Positions 50,034-60,000 of a stretch of DNA of 60,000 bases are shown here, in pieces. Every line of letters begins with the position of its first letter. Position 1 is the stretch's first letter. The notes under the pieces were generated by a model that made no database searches, had not been told where the DNA came from, and saw only the letters and a program-made list of their open reading frames with translations. The DNA is from Strigamia acuminata. Its lineage: Eukaryota; Arthropoda; Chilopoda; Geophilomorpha; Linotaeniidae. The stretch covers positions 9,054,001 to 9,114,000 of the forward strand of contig OX442316.1 in assembly GCA_949358305.1 (NCBI GenBank), given 5' to 3'. The translations under genes were made by a program, and so were the position numbers.

Positions 50034-50453
50034 TTAACCACCACCACCGCTACAATTGCAAACTCCATTAATGCAGAGTGCAAAAGTATTGTGACATTTA
50101 ATTTTACATGCAGCCACGCCACCGCAACTTGAGAATGGACCAAGAGGTAAGTTGCATGTTAGGCCGCCATCTGCACGTTTTTCGCGACTCTAAATCAGTT
50201 TTATGAAAACAATAAATAATAAAAGGATTATAAATTTATATGGAATTGTAAATTACCGGTACCGGTAATAAATTCTATGGTCGTTAGTCTTTACCCGTTC
50301 ACGATGGAGAGAACTTGCCATTGCAGAGACAATAATCAAAGTGAGGAAAAAGATAGAGAATCGCGTATATATGTGTAACTTAGCAACTGATAAAACAATT
50401 ACTGTATGTTTTAGTGAATTAATACTAATATCATACTCACTTGACACAGCCAT
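50034..50453 (-). CDS. Secreted cysteine-rich peptide, defensin-like (CS-alpha-beta pattern)
   Basis: Three minus-strand exons, 50441-50453, 50295-50386 and 50034-50189, encode an 86-residue precursor. The first intron is only 54 bases and stop-free, so it could be retained. The N-terminal part has a hydrophobic core (FSIFFLTLIIVSAMA) consistent with a signal peptide, then a short linker ending in REKR, a furin-type site encoded at the start of the last exon. The mature part is about 46 residues, with seven cysteines spaced C-x9-C-x5-C-x3-C-x6-C-x4-C-x-C and a glycine-rich tail. The CxxxC and CxC pairs with C-x4-C between fit the invertebrate defensin fold; the second cysteine is extra. The most likely role is host defence; another cysteine-stabilised peptide type is possible. 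Minus-strand AATAAA at 49986-49991. Confidence 0.72.
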
Positions 50454-51637
50454 GTTGAGCTCAAATGATTCAGGTATACAAGTACTTTACTACTAGAACT
50501 AGTACTACTACTACTGTGCACAATTTATATGTATTTATAGTTGTTTGTGGAATATGTTATTGCAAAATACTGGATTTTCTATTAATATTTTACAATAATT
50601 AAATTTCACTGAAGCTAAAAAAAACAGCTCGGATAAATATAAATCCGTATCCAGTGTACTATTATTGTTTTTTAGTTTTACTGGAATACAATTATTTTAA
50701 AACATTATAGAAAAGTCAGTGTTTTGCAATATCTTTTAACAGATAAATTTAAATCCGTATCCGTACTCGAGATGTCATCGATATTAAGGGATTTCCCTAT
50801 AATTATTCTGCACGTTTAAAATTTGAATATACTTAATTCCAAAATGTGATGTGAATAAAAATACTTGCGTTATGAATTATTCACTTAGCTTTTGTTTGCT
50901 TTTTCATTTTCAAATATAAATTTTCAATTTTTCTCCTTTATTTTAGGTCCAGTCCGTATCAGAAATAACGAAAATAAACTGCTCTTTTGGTTCTGGGCTT
51001 ATTCATAAAATATTTTACATTATTTCAGGTCCAAAACAGGTGGTCATGGGAAAAACCAATCCAAAAAATAAATTTTTTATTCCGGAACTATTATTGTGCG
51101 GTTATGTTGCAAAACCAATGATTACAATTTGATAACAAAAGATTTTCCTTTTATTTGACCTTAATTTTTTTTTCTTTTGTTGGCTTTTTTATTGTAGGTT
51201 TTTCCACTGTTGTGTAAGTCTCATCTATTCTCGATTAAGGTAGTTAAAGTAGCAGTTTTAATATACCGGTAATTATTTTTTTAGAACAAACTTTGTTCCT
51301 TGCTCCTCAAAAGAATTTAAAAGTTTGTATATTCTCTAATGTTTGTGTGAAACCTAACATTTAAACCAAATTTATTTTTATGTATAGTTTAAAACATTGA
51401 GATAATTATATAACTTAAAAGTTGCACATCCAATTCCTGAAGAAGACTTTCAAGGGCGATTAAAGAGCAAAAGATTTCTATCATATATGATTGATTGCGA
51501 TTGCCACCTGTGAGTAGAAAGTTCAAATGATGATAAAATAGCCTCTCAGCACAGAGCATTATCTCAATTCAAACTGTTCAATACTCGCTGAGCAGCATCA
51601 GCATCTGTCGTTTCCTGGAAGAAGACCACTTCACGTG
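50454..51637. other. Spacer upstream of receptor B
   Basis: Divergent interval between the start of the peptide gene (-) and the proposed first exon of receptor B (+). It is AT-rich with several ACCGGTA words and should hold both promoters. No coding feature recognised. Confidence 0.45.
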
Positions 51638-54600
51638 ATGCTTTTCCGGATTTCGCATACCGGTGTCTGGGTTTGGTTTCAAATAATTAAATTAGCAACA
51701 GGTAAGCTTAAATTACTTAATTTTTTCTCTACAATTTTTCCGTTTTAAGTTGTTTTATGCATTATTCAACTAAAAACAAGTAATAAATTTTAGTCTATTC
51801 ACTATTAATACTAATTTATTTATTTATTTTTGAATTGTATGAATGAAGCTTTTTTTTATGGTGTTAATTTTTTACAAAAGCCTGTTTTTATTTGTATCTA
51901 AACAAAAATATTATTGAATTTTTGGTTAAAAGGAATGCTGTTTTTATTTTTATAATTTTTTTTATGTTTTAAAAATTATTTCGGCGTTTTATTGTGTAAA
52001 AAAAAGTAAACGGCATCAGGGATGTGGAATTGATTTGTCTCATTACGCCACTATTGAAAATGTGCATTCTCCCAATTTATCACAAGATTGAGTGTAAGAT
52101 GCTGTCTAAAGTTAGGTAGATAGATAGTATTCCATTTTCCAGTAAAGAATTTTCAAACAACATTGTTACACTTCAATAAGGTTGTTGCTGAATATTTAAA
52201 TTGATTTTAGAAAGTGGAAATTTTGTATGTGTTAGTTTGCGATGTGAGTGAGGTTGATGAAAATAAATTTGCATGCAAGATTTCTTCCAGGGCGCCCGGT
52301 CCGTTTCTCCCATCTAATATAATTGATTTAAATCTTGCAAGAGAGCGTAAAATAAAAAAATATATATAGCAAATTTGAATAAGACCCGCTATAAATATTA
52401 ATTTTGTATTTTCTGTATACATTAAGTGCTCCATCAACTGCTATTTTTGCTGCTGATGGAATTTAAAAGCTTTAAACTGTACATCAAGCAACCAGTAATC
52501 GGTTGTCTTCCATTTGGGTGCAAATAACGAACAAATGTCAATAGCAATGCGCTACACGGAATACAAAAGAATTTAATGGAAACATTCTTACTTGTTAGCA
52601 ACTAAGTGAAACAACTATGCGAATTCTTCTCCTGAAATGGGATGAAATGGGACCATCTACTTTATGTTCCCATCGAAAAACAGCTGAAAAGTATGCTGCT
52701 TTATTGTGTAAAAAGAGTACATGTCGCTCTTATTGATTCATCGATTCATAGATTAATTATTTTTAAACTGATTTTTACGGAAATGTATTTATAATAGAAC
52801 AATTTTTTCAAATTTCTCTCATTCTCATTCCGGAAACGAAAGTTTTCAATTAATTTCCGGGAGTGAACTTTGTGCCATGATCGAGAGGAATGAAAGTTTT
52901 TACGTTTGCCGTGACTAATTAAAGATTGATTTGCGGAATTGTTTGCTTGATAATTTCAATAAGCATTTTTCTAACAAACCGTTTATACTATTCAAATATT
53001 AAAATAAATTGCCAAGTTACGGTATATTGATTTCTTTTTACAATTTGTTTGACTTCCTTTTGAGTTTTTGGCTCAGAGCTAAAACTTGTCGCATCAATTT
53101 AAATTGGATTTCTTGAAGTATTAAATTTTGAAATTGATCTATGGATAGTTGGAGCTTCCAAAAAGACTCATTTATATAGTTCTGTTATTTACTTCCCAAA
53201 GGCTAAACATGAGGGTGATTGTCCACTTCAATTTTGAGTATGATATTGGTCTGTTTACTCTATTAGAAACACTGAAAAAGAAAATAGTTTGAGATTTTAT
53301 GATTTTCATCTCATTATATTGATTTTTCTTCCTTAAAAAGTTTCCAATATTTTTCCCCAATTATAAATGGATACGGACAAGTGTTCTCAAGCATGCCAAA
53401 GGGCGGTTAACCAAAAGTTAAGGATTTGCTTCAAAGTTAAAGAGACTCACTCGTTTATTCATGTGTAGTATTATTTCACCTTTATTATTATTTGACAAAG
53501 AGACAGATCTTTTTTAAAGTTTAGAGTTAAGAGAGGTAGAACTTATCTACTTTTGTCTGACATGTGCTGTGTCATGCTTTTAGCTTAGAAGTGTAATCCT
53601 CAGAGTCGAATTGGACAGGCAGTTAAAGCAGATTGGCCACAAGCCGATTAATCTGGTCATTTGTAGAGGATAATTTACCTGAAAGTGCTATTTCTGTCTT
53701 GATTGATTCAGATGTCACTTGCATTGATTAGAATTAATTACTTATACATGTGTTACTGACTAAATTAAATTTAACGTGTAATAAATTAATATTGCTATAA
53801 ACTTAATTATCATTATTTTAGTAATTATAATTATTTCAGCAGCTGTTCAAGCTAATGAATTGGCGTCTACAGACTCGAGCGAAGTTTGTCCTAAGGATGA
53901 GTTTATGTGCGCGGAAAATGAGTGTATTCCACCAAATTTGAAGTGCAACGGAATAACGGAATGTTCTAACGGAAAAGATGAATCCGTTTTGGATTGTGGT
54001 ACGTTTGTAATTTACTCTACAATAATTTGTATCTTGGTAGATGTTTATGCTTCTTATAGGGTGCCTGCCAAATGAATTTCTTTGCAATGAAACTTGCATT
54101 GATACGATTTTGCGTTGCGACACTAAACAAGATTGCAATGACAGCTCAGACGAACACGATTGTGGTTGGTATAACTAAGCTATAGACGTTTTCAGTTATA
54201 TCCAGGCGAGAAAAGTTCCTTGCCAATATGTAAATAAGTGCTTTCAGGTTGTGTAGTAAATTTTTCTGTGTAGGCAACGATGAAAGTTACATATTGTAAT
54301 TCGAAATCCCTAGAAAGAACAATGAAATTTTTCTTTGATCTTTAATCTTTTCGGACAATTCGATTTATTCTACTGCATTTGGAATTGCCATGATTATTTT
54401 TCTTCGTTTCTTGTTTCGTTAAAGCAGACAGTAGTGTTGTATTTCTTCTTCTTTTCAAGACAATGTTGGTTTGGTTTTAAGCGAAGTCGTACGTATTGAT
54501 TGTGGTTGTCTTTGTTTTCAGAAACCTTCATGTGTCCGTATACTCACTTTAAATGCAATAACCACTTTTGTATTCCTGGAGACTCAGTTTGCGATTTTGT

Positions 54601-57600
54601 TGACGACTGTGGAGATAACTCGGACGAGCAAAATTGTTGTAAGTTTTGAAGTTTTGAATGAACGAAGAGTCTTGTTATATCATGCATTGCTAATCAATAT
54701 TTTCTTTAATGGTCCTTTAATGTGTGTTTTTAATCTACAGTGCATCGAGCATGCTGGTTTGGTGAATTCACCTGCAATAATGGGCAGTGCATTCAAGCTG
54801 TTCTTCTATGCGATGGAAGTAGCAATTGCTTAGATGAAAGCGACGAAAATCAATGTGATCTTGAACGTGAGTACACTTCAGTTAACTGGAAAAGCAAACA
54901 AAGACTCTTTACATTAGGAATTTTAGTCTTTACTGCGTCTTACTTTTGCCTGACAAGTTAAAGAGTAACTCTTTAACTTGTCAGGCAAAAGTAAGACGCA
55001 GAAGTTTTGGGAGGGTTTAGTTGTTTTCTAGTTGATTTGTTGTGGTTTACTTCAAAAATAGTTTATTAAATCTTTGATGATGAGATGAAAAGTATATTAT
55101 TTATTTTTCTATTTTGAAGAATCTGCTTCCGGTACCGGTAATTTTTTTTTAATGAGTAATCTGATATTGACAGTTGTGCGATTTAAAAAGAAAAAAAAAT
55201 CTGCTTTCTCTTTGCGCGGACGCGTGCCGCTGTTAATAATACAGGTAGCAGAAAATCGGAATATGATTTTTCTTTTTGTAAAGCAAACATTTAAAGTTTG
55301 GCAAATATTTCTGTGATGTATGCCGCCAAAGCAATTCACGATTTAACGCAAAGAAAAAGTGCTCAGAATTTATTTGTTTTCAACTTTTTCGTAATAAATT
55401 TTTTTTATTTAATCTTTATGTTTTTATAGAGGATTACGTTCGCTGTTCTGATCAATCTTTGATTCATCGATACTTTTGGTGCGACGAGTGGCCCGATTGT
55501 AAAGATAATCACGCGGATGAATTGAATTGTAATTTTAGATAAATTTCAAATAAATATTGTAAATAATAATTTTGAATATTGACAGGCAGAAATTGTTCAG
55601 TTGACAAGTTCCAGTGTTCTAACACGCGATGCATAAAATTAGCTAATGTTTGTGACATGGTTTGCGATTGTGCATACACTTGCGAGGATGAAAATAACTG
55701 TCAAGGCCAATACAAAATCATCAATAGTAAGAAAAACAAGTCATACGTTACGCATTTAATTAGCTGGTTTAAGCTTGCTGCTTCACAACTACATACTAGA
55801 CAATTGATCGTTATTGATTAACATTCATTTGCAATCTTATTGGTGATGCGTGTGATGCATTTAGAATATTTGCATAACATTTTTAATTTAAAATAAATGA
55901 TTTGTTAGTCGTCTTGATTAAGCACGTTTCAAACGGAACCGCCACGAAATGTCTAATGACTAAATGTCTAATTATTTTAAAGTCCAAACTCGCCACTCAA
56001 GCACATCGCATCACTAATGAAAAAATTACATTAAATTCATATAGTTTTGTTTCAAGCCAAGAATAAGGTTTACTCCCTAAAACCTATTTAAAATGATAAT
56101 TAAATTGAATACACATTTTTGCATTTTCCATTGGACGTTTTGGATTAGACATTTTGTCGTTACACAATTTGTCATTGGTCATTTTGGATAGAACCGCTTA
56201 AAACCATATGTTTACAGGTATCCCTGTATGTGAGTCTAAATCAACGTATTTTTGTCCAAAATCAACTCGATGCATTTATAAAAGTTTCATATGCAATAGA
56301 AAGAACGATTGTGAAATTAATGGAGAAAGTTCAGATGAATATGGTTGCAGTAGGTATCAGAATCTTAGTACAGGTTATATAGAATAAAACAGCACAGATG
56401 GCTATTTTTATCGTTGTATGTAGTTTACGATAATTGCACCAATAATTTCATTGCCTGTGACGATGGACGATGTCTCCCCGATTTTGTCCAATGTGATTTT
56501 ATTAAACATTGCACTGATGGTTTGGATGAAAGAGATTGCGGTAAGTTTGTGTCAGTGGCATTTGTTTCTTCTTTTTTGTTGTTGTAATTTGATTACCCTG
56601 TGATGCTGTGACTCTAATCTTACAATCTGTCAAATACAGATATTGTTCGTCTGTGGTGAGATTCTATTACAGTAATTAATTCCTTGTGTGTATTTTTTTT
56701 ACTTTCTGGTAGAATTTCCTTTTTGCGCAGAAAAAGAATTTAAGTGTTCAAATGGTCAATGCATTAAGGAAGAGTTAAAGTGTGATGCTGTATATGATTG
56801 CTACGACCGCAGTGATGAAATTGATTGCCGTAAGTGTGATGAAAAATCGATTTAAATCGTCTTACCTAATTGTTTGTTTCCTAATTGAATTAATATAGAC
56901 ATGACATTTAAATTGGCTGTTTTAATTGACTTAATTTAAGGCGAATTCCAAATTTACTGCTTGAGCGTTAGAGTAACCTTTATTTGACCTCAATTGTGTT
57001 ATTTTATTGCAGATTCCCATAAATGTGCATTGGGATTTTACCAGTGTCTTACAGGACAATGTATTCCGAGTTCTTGGAATTGCGATTTTCATATTGATTG
57101 TCCTGACGGATCTGATGAAGCGGGTTGCGGTAAATTTAAATGTCGTGTGAGATTTAGAATGAATTATTCATGTTTTTAATCAATACACAGAACGAGTTTT
57201 AAAAAAATGCATCGATACTGAATTCCAATGCAATAATGGTCAATGTATACCAAAACAACTAGTTTGTTACGAGACTGGAAATGATCATTCTGGTTGTGCT
57301 GATGGATCTCATTTGCTAAATTGTAGTAAGCTATATACTTAGAAATTAAAGGAAATGTTTTCATATGTGGGATCTTGATTATGCAGATCTTTTTAGTGAT
57401 TATAAATTTTAAAATGTTTTTTTAATAGGAACCTGGAAATGCCCGGAACATTTGCATAAATGTCTAAACAGTTACTGCATTCATAAGTCAAGAGTGTGCA
57501 ACGGTCAAGTTGATTGCTGGGGGTCGTGGAATGATGAAATTGGATGTGGTAAGATCTTTTTTTTAGTGTATTGTGAAACTTAATTACTGCAATAAGAAAT

Positions 57601-59972
57601 TAATTAATCATTGGAAATTACGAGGATTTTATTTATAACGAGACAAACTTGCATGATTTACTTTTTAGATTTGTTTTGCTTTCCATTCCTATTTATTTGC
57701 TTTATTAAATCTTATTTAAATTCACATTTTCAGATGTAACATTTGCACTTTACCCCGTTTATCATTTTTAAACGATTCAATTATTCAATCAGATTTAAAA
57801 CTCTCCCGCGAATTGAATTTTTTATTTAACGTGAAAGCTTTTCAGTGTTCAAGTGAGGTGCAGTGCGAATGCAGCGATATAACAATCAATTGCACAAATA
57901 TTGGCTTGAGGAATCTTCCAAATGACATCGAGAAAGAAATCTCTAAATTGTAAGTGAATTTAAACTTTGTACACTTTCTTTTTTGTATAGGGGCAATGAC
58001 ACAATAGTGTTCCAGCTGTGGTATTTTGTTTACTATAGAAATGGCATTTTGTGTTGTGTGTGTGGAAGTTTAACCCTCCACAAATGTTAATAATAAATTT
58101 TAATCTTAATTTTCATATTATATTTATACATGCTGATAATTTTTCATTATGCGTAGCATATTTTCTGGGAACCAACTAAATCACAACTTGAATGAATTTA
58201 TGTTTGAAAAATTGGATAGGATTCACCTACTGTGAGTTCATTTTCTGATGATTTTGAATATCCAATAGGATTATGCTGACATTCACATTTTATTTTTTTC
58301 TTCCTGCTAGGGATCTCAGTAATAATAGCATTGAAGCGATTTGGCCTCGCACCTTTAAACATTTGTGGAGATTGCGTATTTTGTACGTTGAATAATTTAT
58401 TGTAAATTAAATTACAAGTAAAAATCGAAAAATAAATTTTGTTTAATTGTATAGGAACTTACAGGATAATAATATTGACAAAATTTATAATGGATCCTTT
58501 TTTGGATTAGCAAATGTTGCTACTCTGTAAGTTTACAATTATCGTTACGTTTCTGTGTTTACTCAAATCTCCATTTCAATTAATTTCTGAAGAAACATAA
58601 AGAACAATAAGATTATGTCGTTGGAGGCACTGTCATTTTATGGTCTATCTTCCATTAAGTCACTGTAAGTTAGTGACTTTATATCATAAGCGTGTACTTA
58701 CACTTCTGTATTTCATTTTTTGTAGTGATCTCAGTAACCAACAAATAGTAAACGTATCTAAAAACGCATTTTTAGGACTAAGAAATCTTTTAAAATTGTA
58801 AATGAGTTTATGCACATGGAATTTATTTTAAAAACTGCATCATGTTTTTTTTTTACAGAAATTTATCTCGTAATTACATCTTTTACCTCTCTGATGCCTC
58901 CTTAAATGGTTTACCAAAACTTTTATCATTGTACTGAACTTTGATTTTAATTCAGTAATATAAATGCAAGCATTTAATTTCCTTTTGTTTTAAACCATAG
59001 AGATTTATCAATCAACTACATTAAAATAATGGGCTCGAATGTATTTCTCGGTTTGACAAATTTGCAGTATTTGTATGCGAAATGAAATGAATAAATAAAA
59101 GACTCATATCCAATTAACAACCACTTGACAACAGCAATCGATTATTTCACGAATATTGCTAAATTCTGCGTTCAATGCACATTGCAAATAGTAAAGTGGT
59201 TTGTTCATCAATTGGAAAGAGTCTTTGATTGAAATTGAAAATGTTCTGTATTAATCAATATCATTTATTTCAGAATGACGGATGAATTTCGATTTTGCTG
59301 CCTTGCACGCTTCACACCAAATTGTCTGCCTCAAGCTGATGAATTTTCGTCTTGTGAAGACCTGATGTCTAATACATTTTTAAGAATCTGCATTTGGATT
59401 TTAGGTTTCGTTGCTTTCCTCGGCAATATTCTAGTCATCATTTGGCGGATGATCTACAGAATTAACTACAGGGTGAGCACTACTCCATTATCGATCAAAC
59501 TACCGGTAATGTATTATTTACAAATATCCACTCATGTCTTTAGGTTCATTCTTTTCTTATCACCAACTTAGCCATTGCTGATATGTGTATGGGAATTTAT
59601 CTTTTAATTATTGCTGCTGTTGATGCTAAGTATAGGGGTGTTTACTTTATATACGACTCGCTATGGAGAACGAGTAAATTATGTCAATTTGCGGGATTCA
59701 TTTCCACGTTTTCGAGTGAATTATCCGTTTTTACCCTTACAAGTTTGTATAATTGTTGTAGGTCTAGTTTAAAATGTCTGCAGAAACTTTATTTTTATTT
59801 TTGTTCTAGTTATTACCCTGCATCGTTTTATTGGTATTGCATTTCCATTTCATTTTCAACAACTGCAAATGAATCATACAAGAATAGTCGTCATTATCCT
59901 GTGGGGGATTGTTGTTATATTAGCTGGCTTACCCCTTCTACATATAGATTACTTTAAGTATTTTTACGGACG
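51638..59972 (+). CDS. GRL101-like receptor B (3' end beyond window)
   Basis: Paralog of receptor A, visible to the end of the TM4 exon, about 909 residues. Exons: 51638-51701, 53840-53998, 54060-54164, 54522-54638, 54741-54866, 55430-55528, 55586-55726, 56218-56349, 56424-56540, 56713-56829, 57013-57129, 57191-57325, 57429-57548, 57838-57949, 58157-58231, 58311-58382, 58455-58526, 58593-58664, 58726-58797, 58859-58930, 59001-59072, 59274-59472, 59544-59742, 59810-59972. Twelve LDLa exons, LRR N-cap, seven LRR exons, hinge/TM1, TM2-TM3, TM4. Exon lengths match copy A except exons 2, 9 and 11 (159, 117 and 117 bases). The proposed first exon encodes a signal peptide starting MLFRISHTG and ending in a phase-1 donor (gtaagc), which joins in frame to give ATAAVQA before the first module; this exon is less certain. 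DRF of receptor A is HRF here. The remaining exons (TM5-TM7 and tail) lie outside. Confidence 0.9.
51702..53839. other. Receptor B first intron, no feature
   Basis: A 2.1 kb AT-rich interval between the proposed signal-peptide exon and the first LDLa exon. No coding frame with domain content and no clear terminal repeats. Confidence 0.45.
54867..55429. other. Receptor B intron 5 with palindrome and CCGGTACCGG word
   Basis: Besides the 69-base palindrome this intron contains CCGGTACCGGTAAT at about 55129, a word shared with about 50255-50270 next to the peptide gene. No exon was found in it. Confidence 0.5.
54933..55001. repeat. Perfect 69-base palindrome
   Basis: Two 34-base arms (54933-54966 and 54968-55001) are exact inverted copies around a single A; the arm begins CTGCGTCTTACTTTTGCCTG. 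It lies 66 bases downstream of the LDLa-4 exon donor of receptor B and would extrude a cruciform or, in RNA, a strong hairpin. It is not flanked by an obvious target duplication. Confidence 0.93.
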
Positions 59973-60000
59973 GTAATAAGATTTGAGAGAGAATTTTGTA

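Noticed and set aside
49910-50143. Minus-strand 77-residue frame overlapping the peptide gene
   Set aside because: It is a shadow in another frame of the last exon of the defensin-like gene, which has the cysteine pattern and correct splice phase.
57841-57852. Splice acceptor TTTTCAG at 57840-57846 for the LRR N-cap exon of receptor B
   Set aside because: It would force an immediate in-frame TGA. The acceptor six to nine bases upstream (GTGAAAG) keeps frame and aligns with receptor A.

Overview
This is AT-rich animal DNA: genes have many short spliced exons with GT-AG introns (mostly 55-75 bases in the compact genes), AATAAA-type poly(A) signals and many transposable elements. Gene content (a GRL101-type relaxin-receptor-like GPCR, DDX42, protoporphyrinogen oxidase, a defensin-like peptide, a DIRS retrotransposon) points to an invertebrate bilaterian. 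An arthropod is my best guess because of the peptide's cysteine pattern, but the sequence does not settle this.

Layout. 1-13.8 kb has no coding exon I can support; it holds several small foldback/MITE elements and a diverged repeat pair. 13.9-31.3 kb (+) is a complete or nearly complete receptor gene: 12 LDL-receptor class A modules, leucine-rich repeats and a rhodopsin-family 7TM domain in 27 exons, with a Tc1-type transposon in its second intron. 32.4-33.6 kb (+) is a two-finger C2H2 protein with a further Cys/His-rich domain; it converges tail to tail on PPOX (33.7-35.5 kb, -). 35.8-41.0 kb is a 5.2 kb DNA transposon of a type I cannot place in a family, with 14 bp TIRs, an 8 bp target duplication, a spliced ~1061-residue putative transposase and subterminal CGAATC arrays. 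It abuts an intact DIRS-type tyrosine-recombinase retrotransposon (41.0-45.8 kb). DDX42 (46.2-49.7 kb, +) follows, then a three-exon cysteine-rich peptide gene (50.0-50.5 kb, -). From 51.6 kb to the window end is a second copy of the receptor gene (+), cut off after TM4.

How the parts relate. The two receptor copies share exon boundaries and phases almost exactly and flank five unrelated genes or elements, so they are a local duplication, not an adjacent tandem pair. Removing both mobile elements would leave PPOX and DDX42 head to head about 650 bases apart, which suggests a shared divergent promoter region later split by two neighbouring insertions. All splice junctions here were read by eye from consensus sites, reading frame and paralog or family comparison; none is supported by transcripts.
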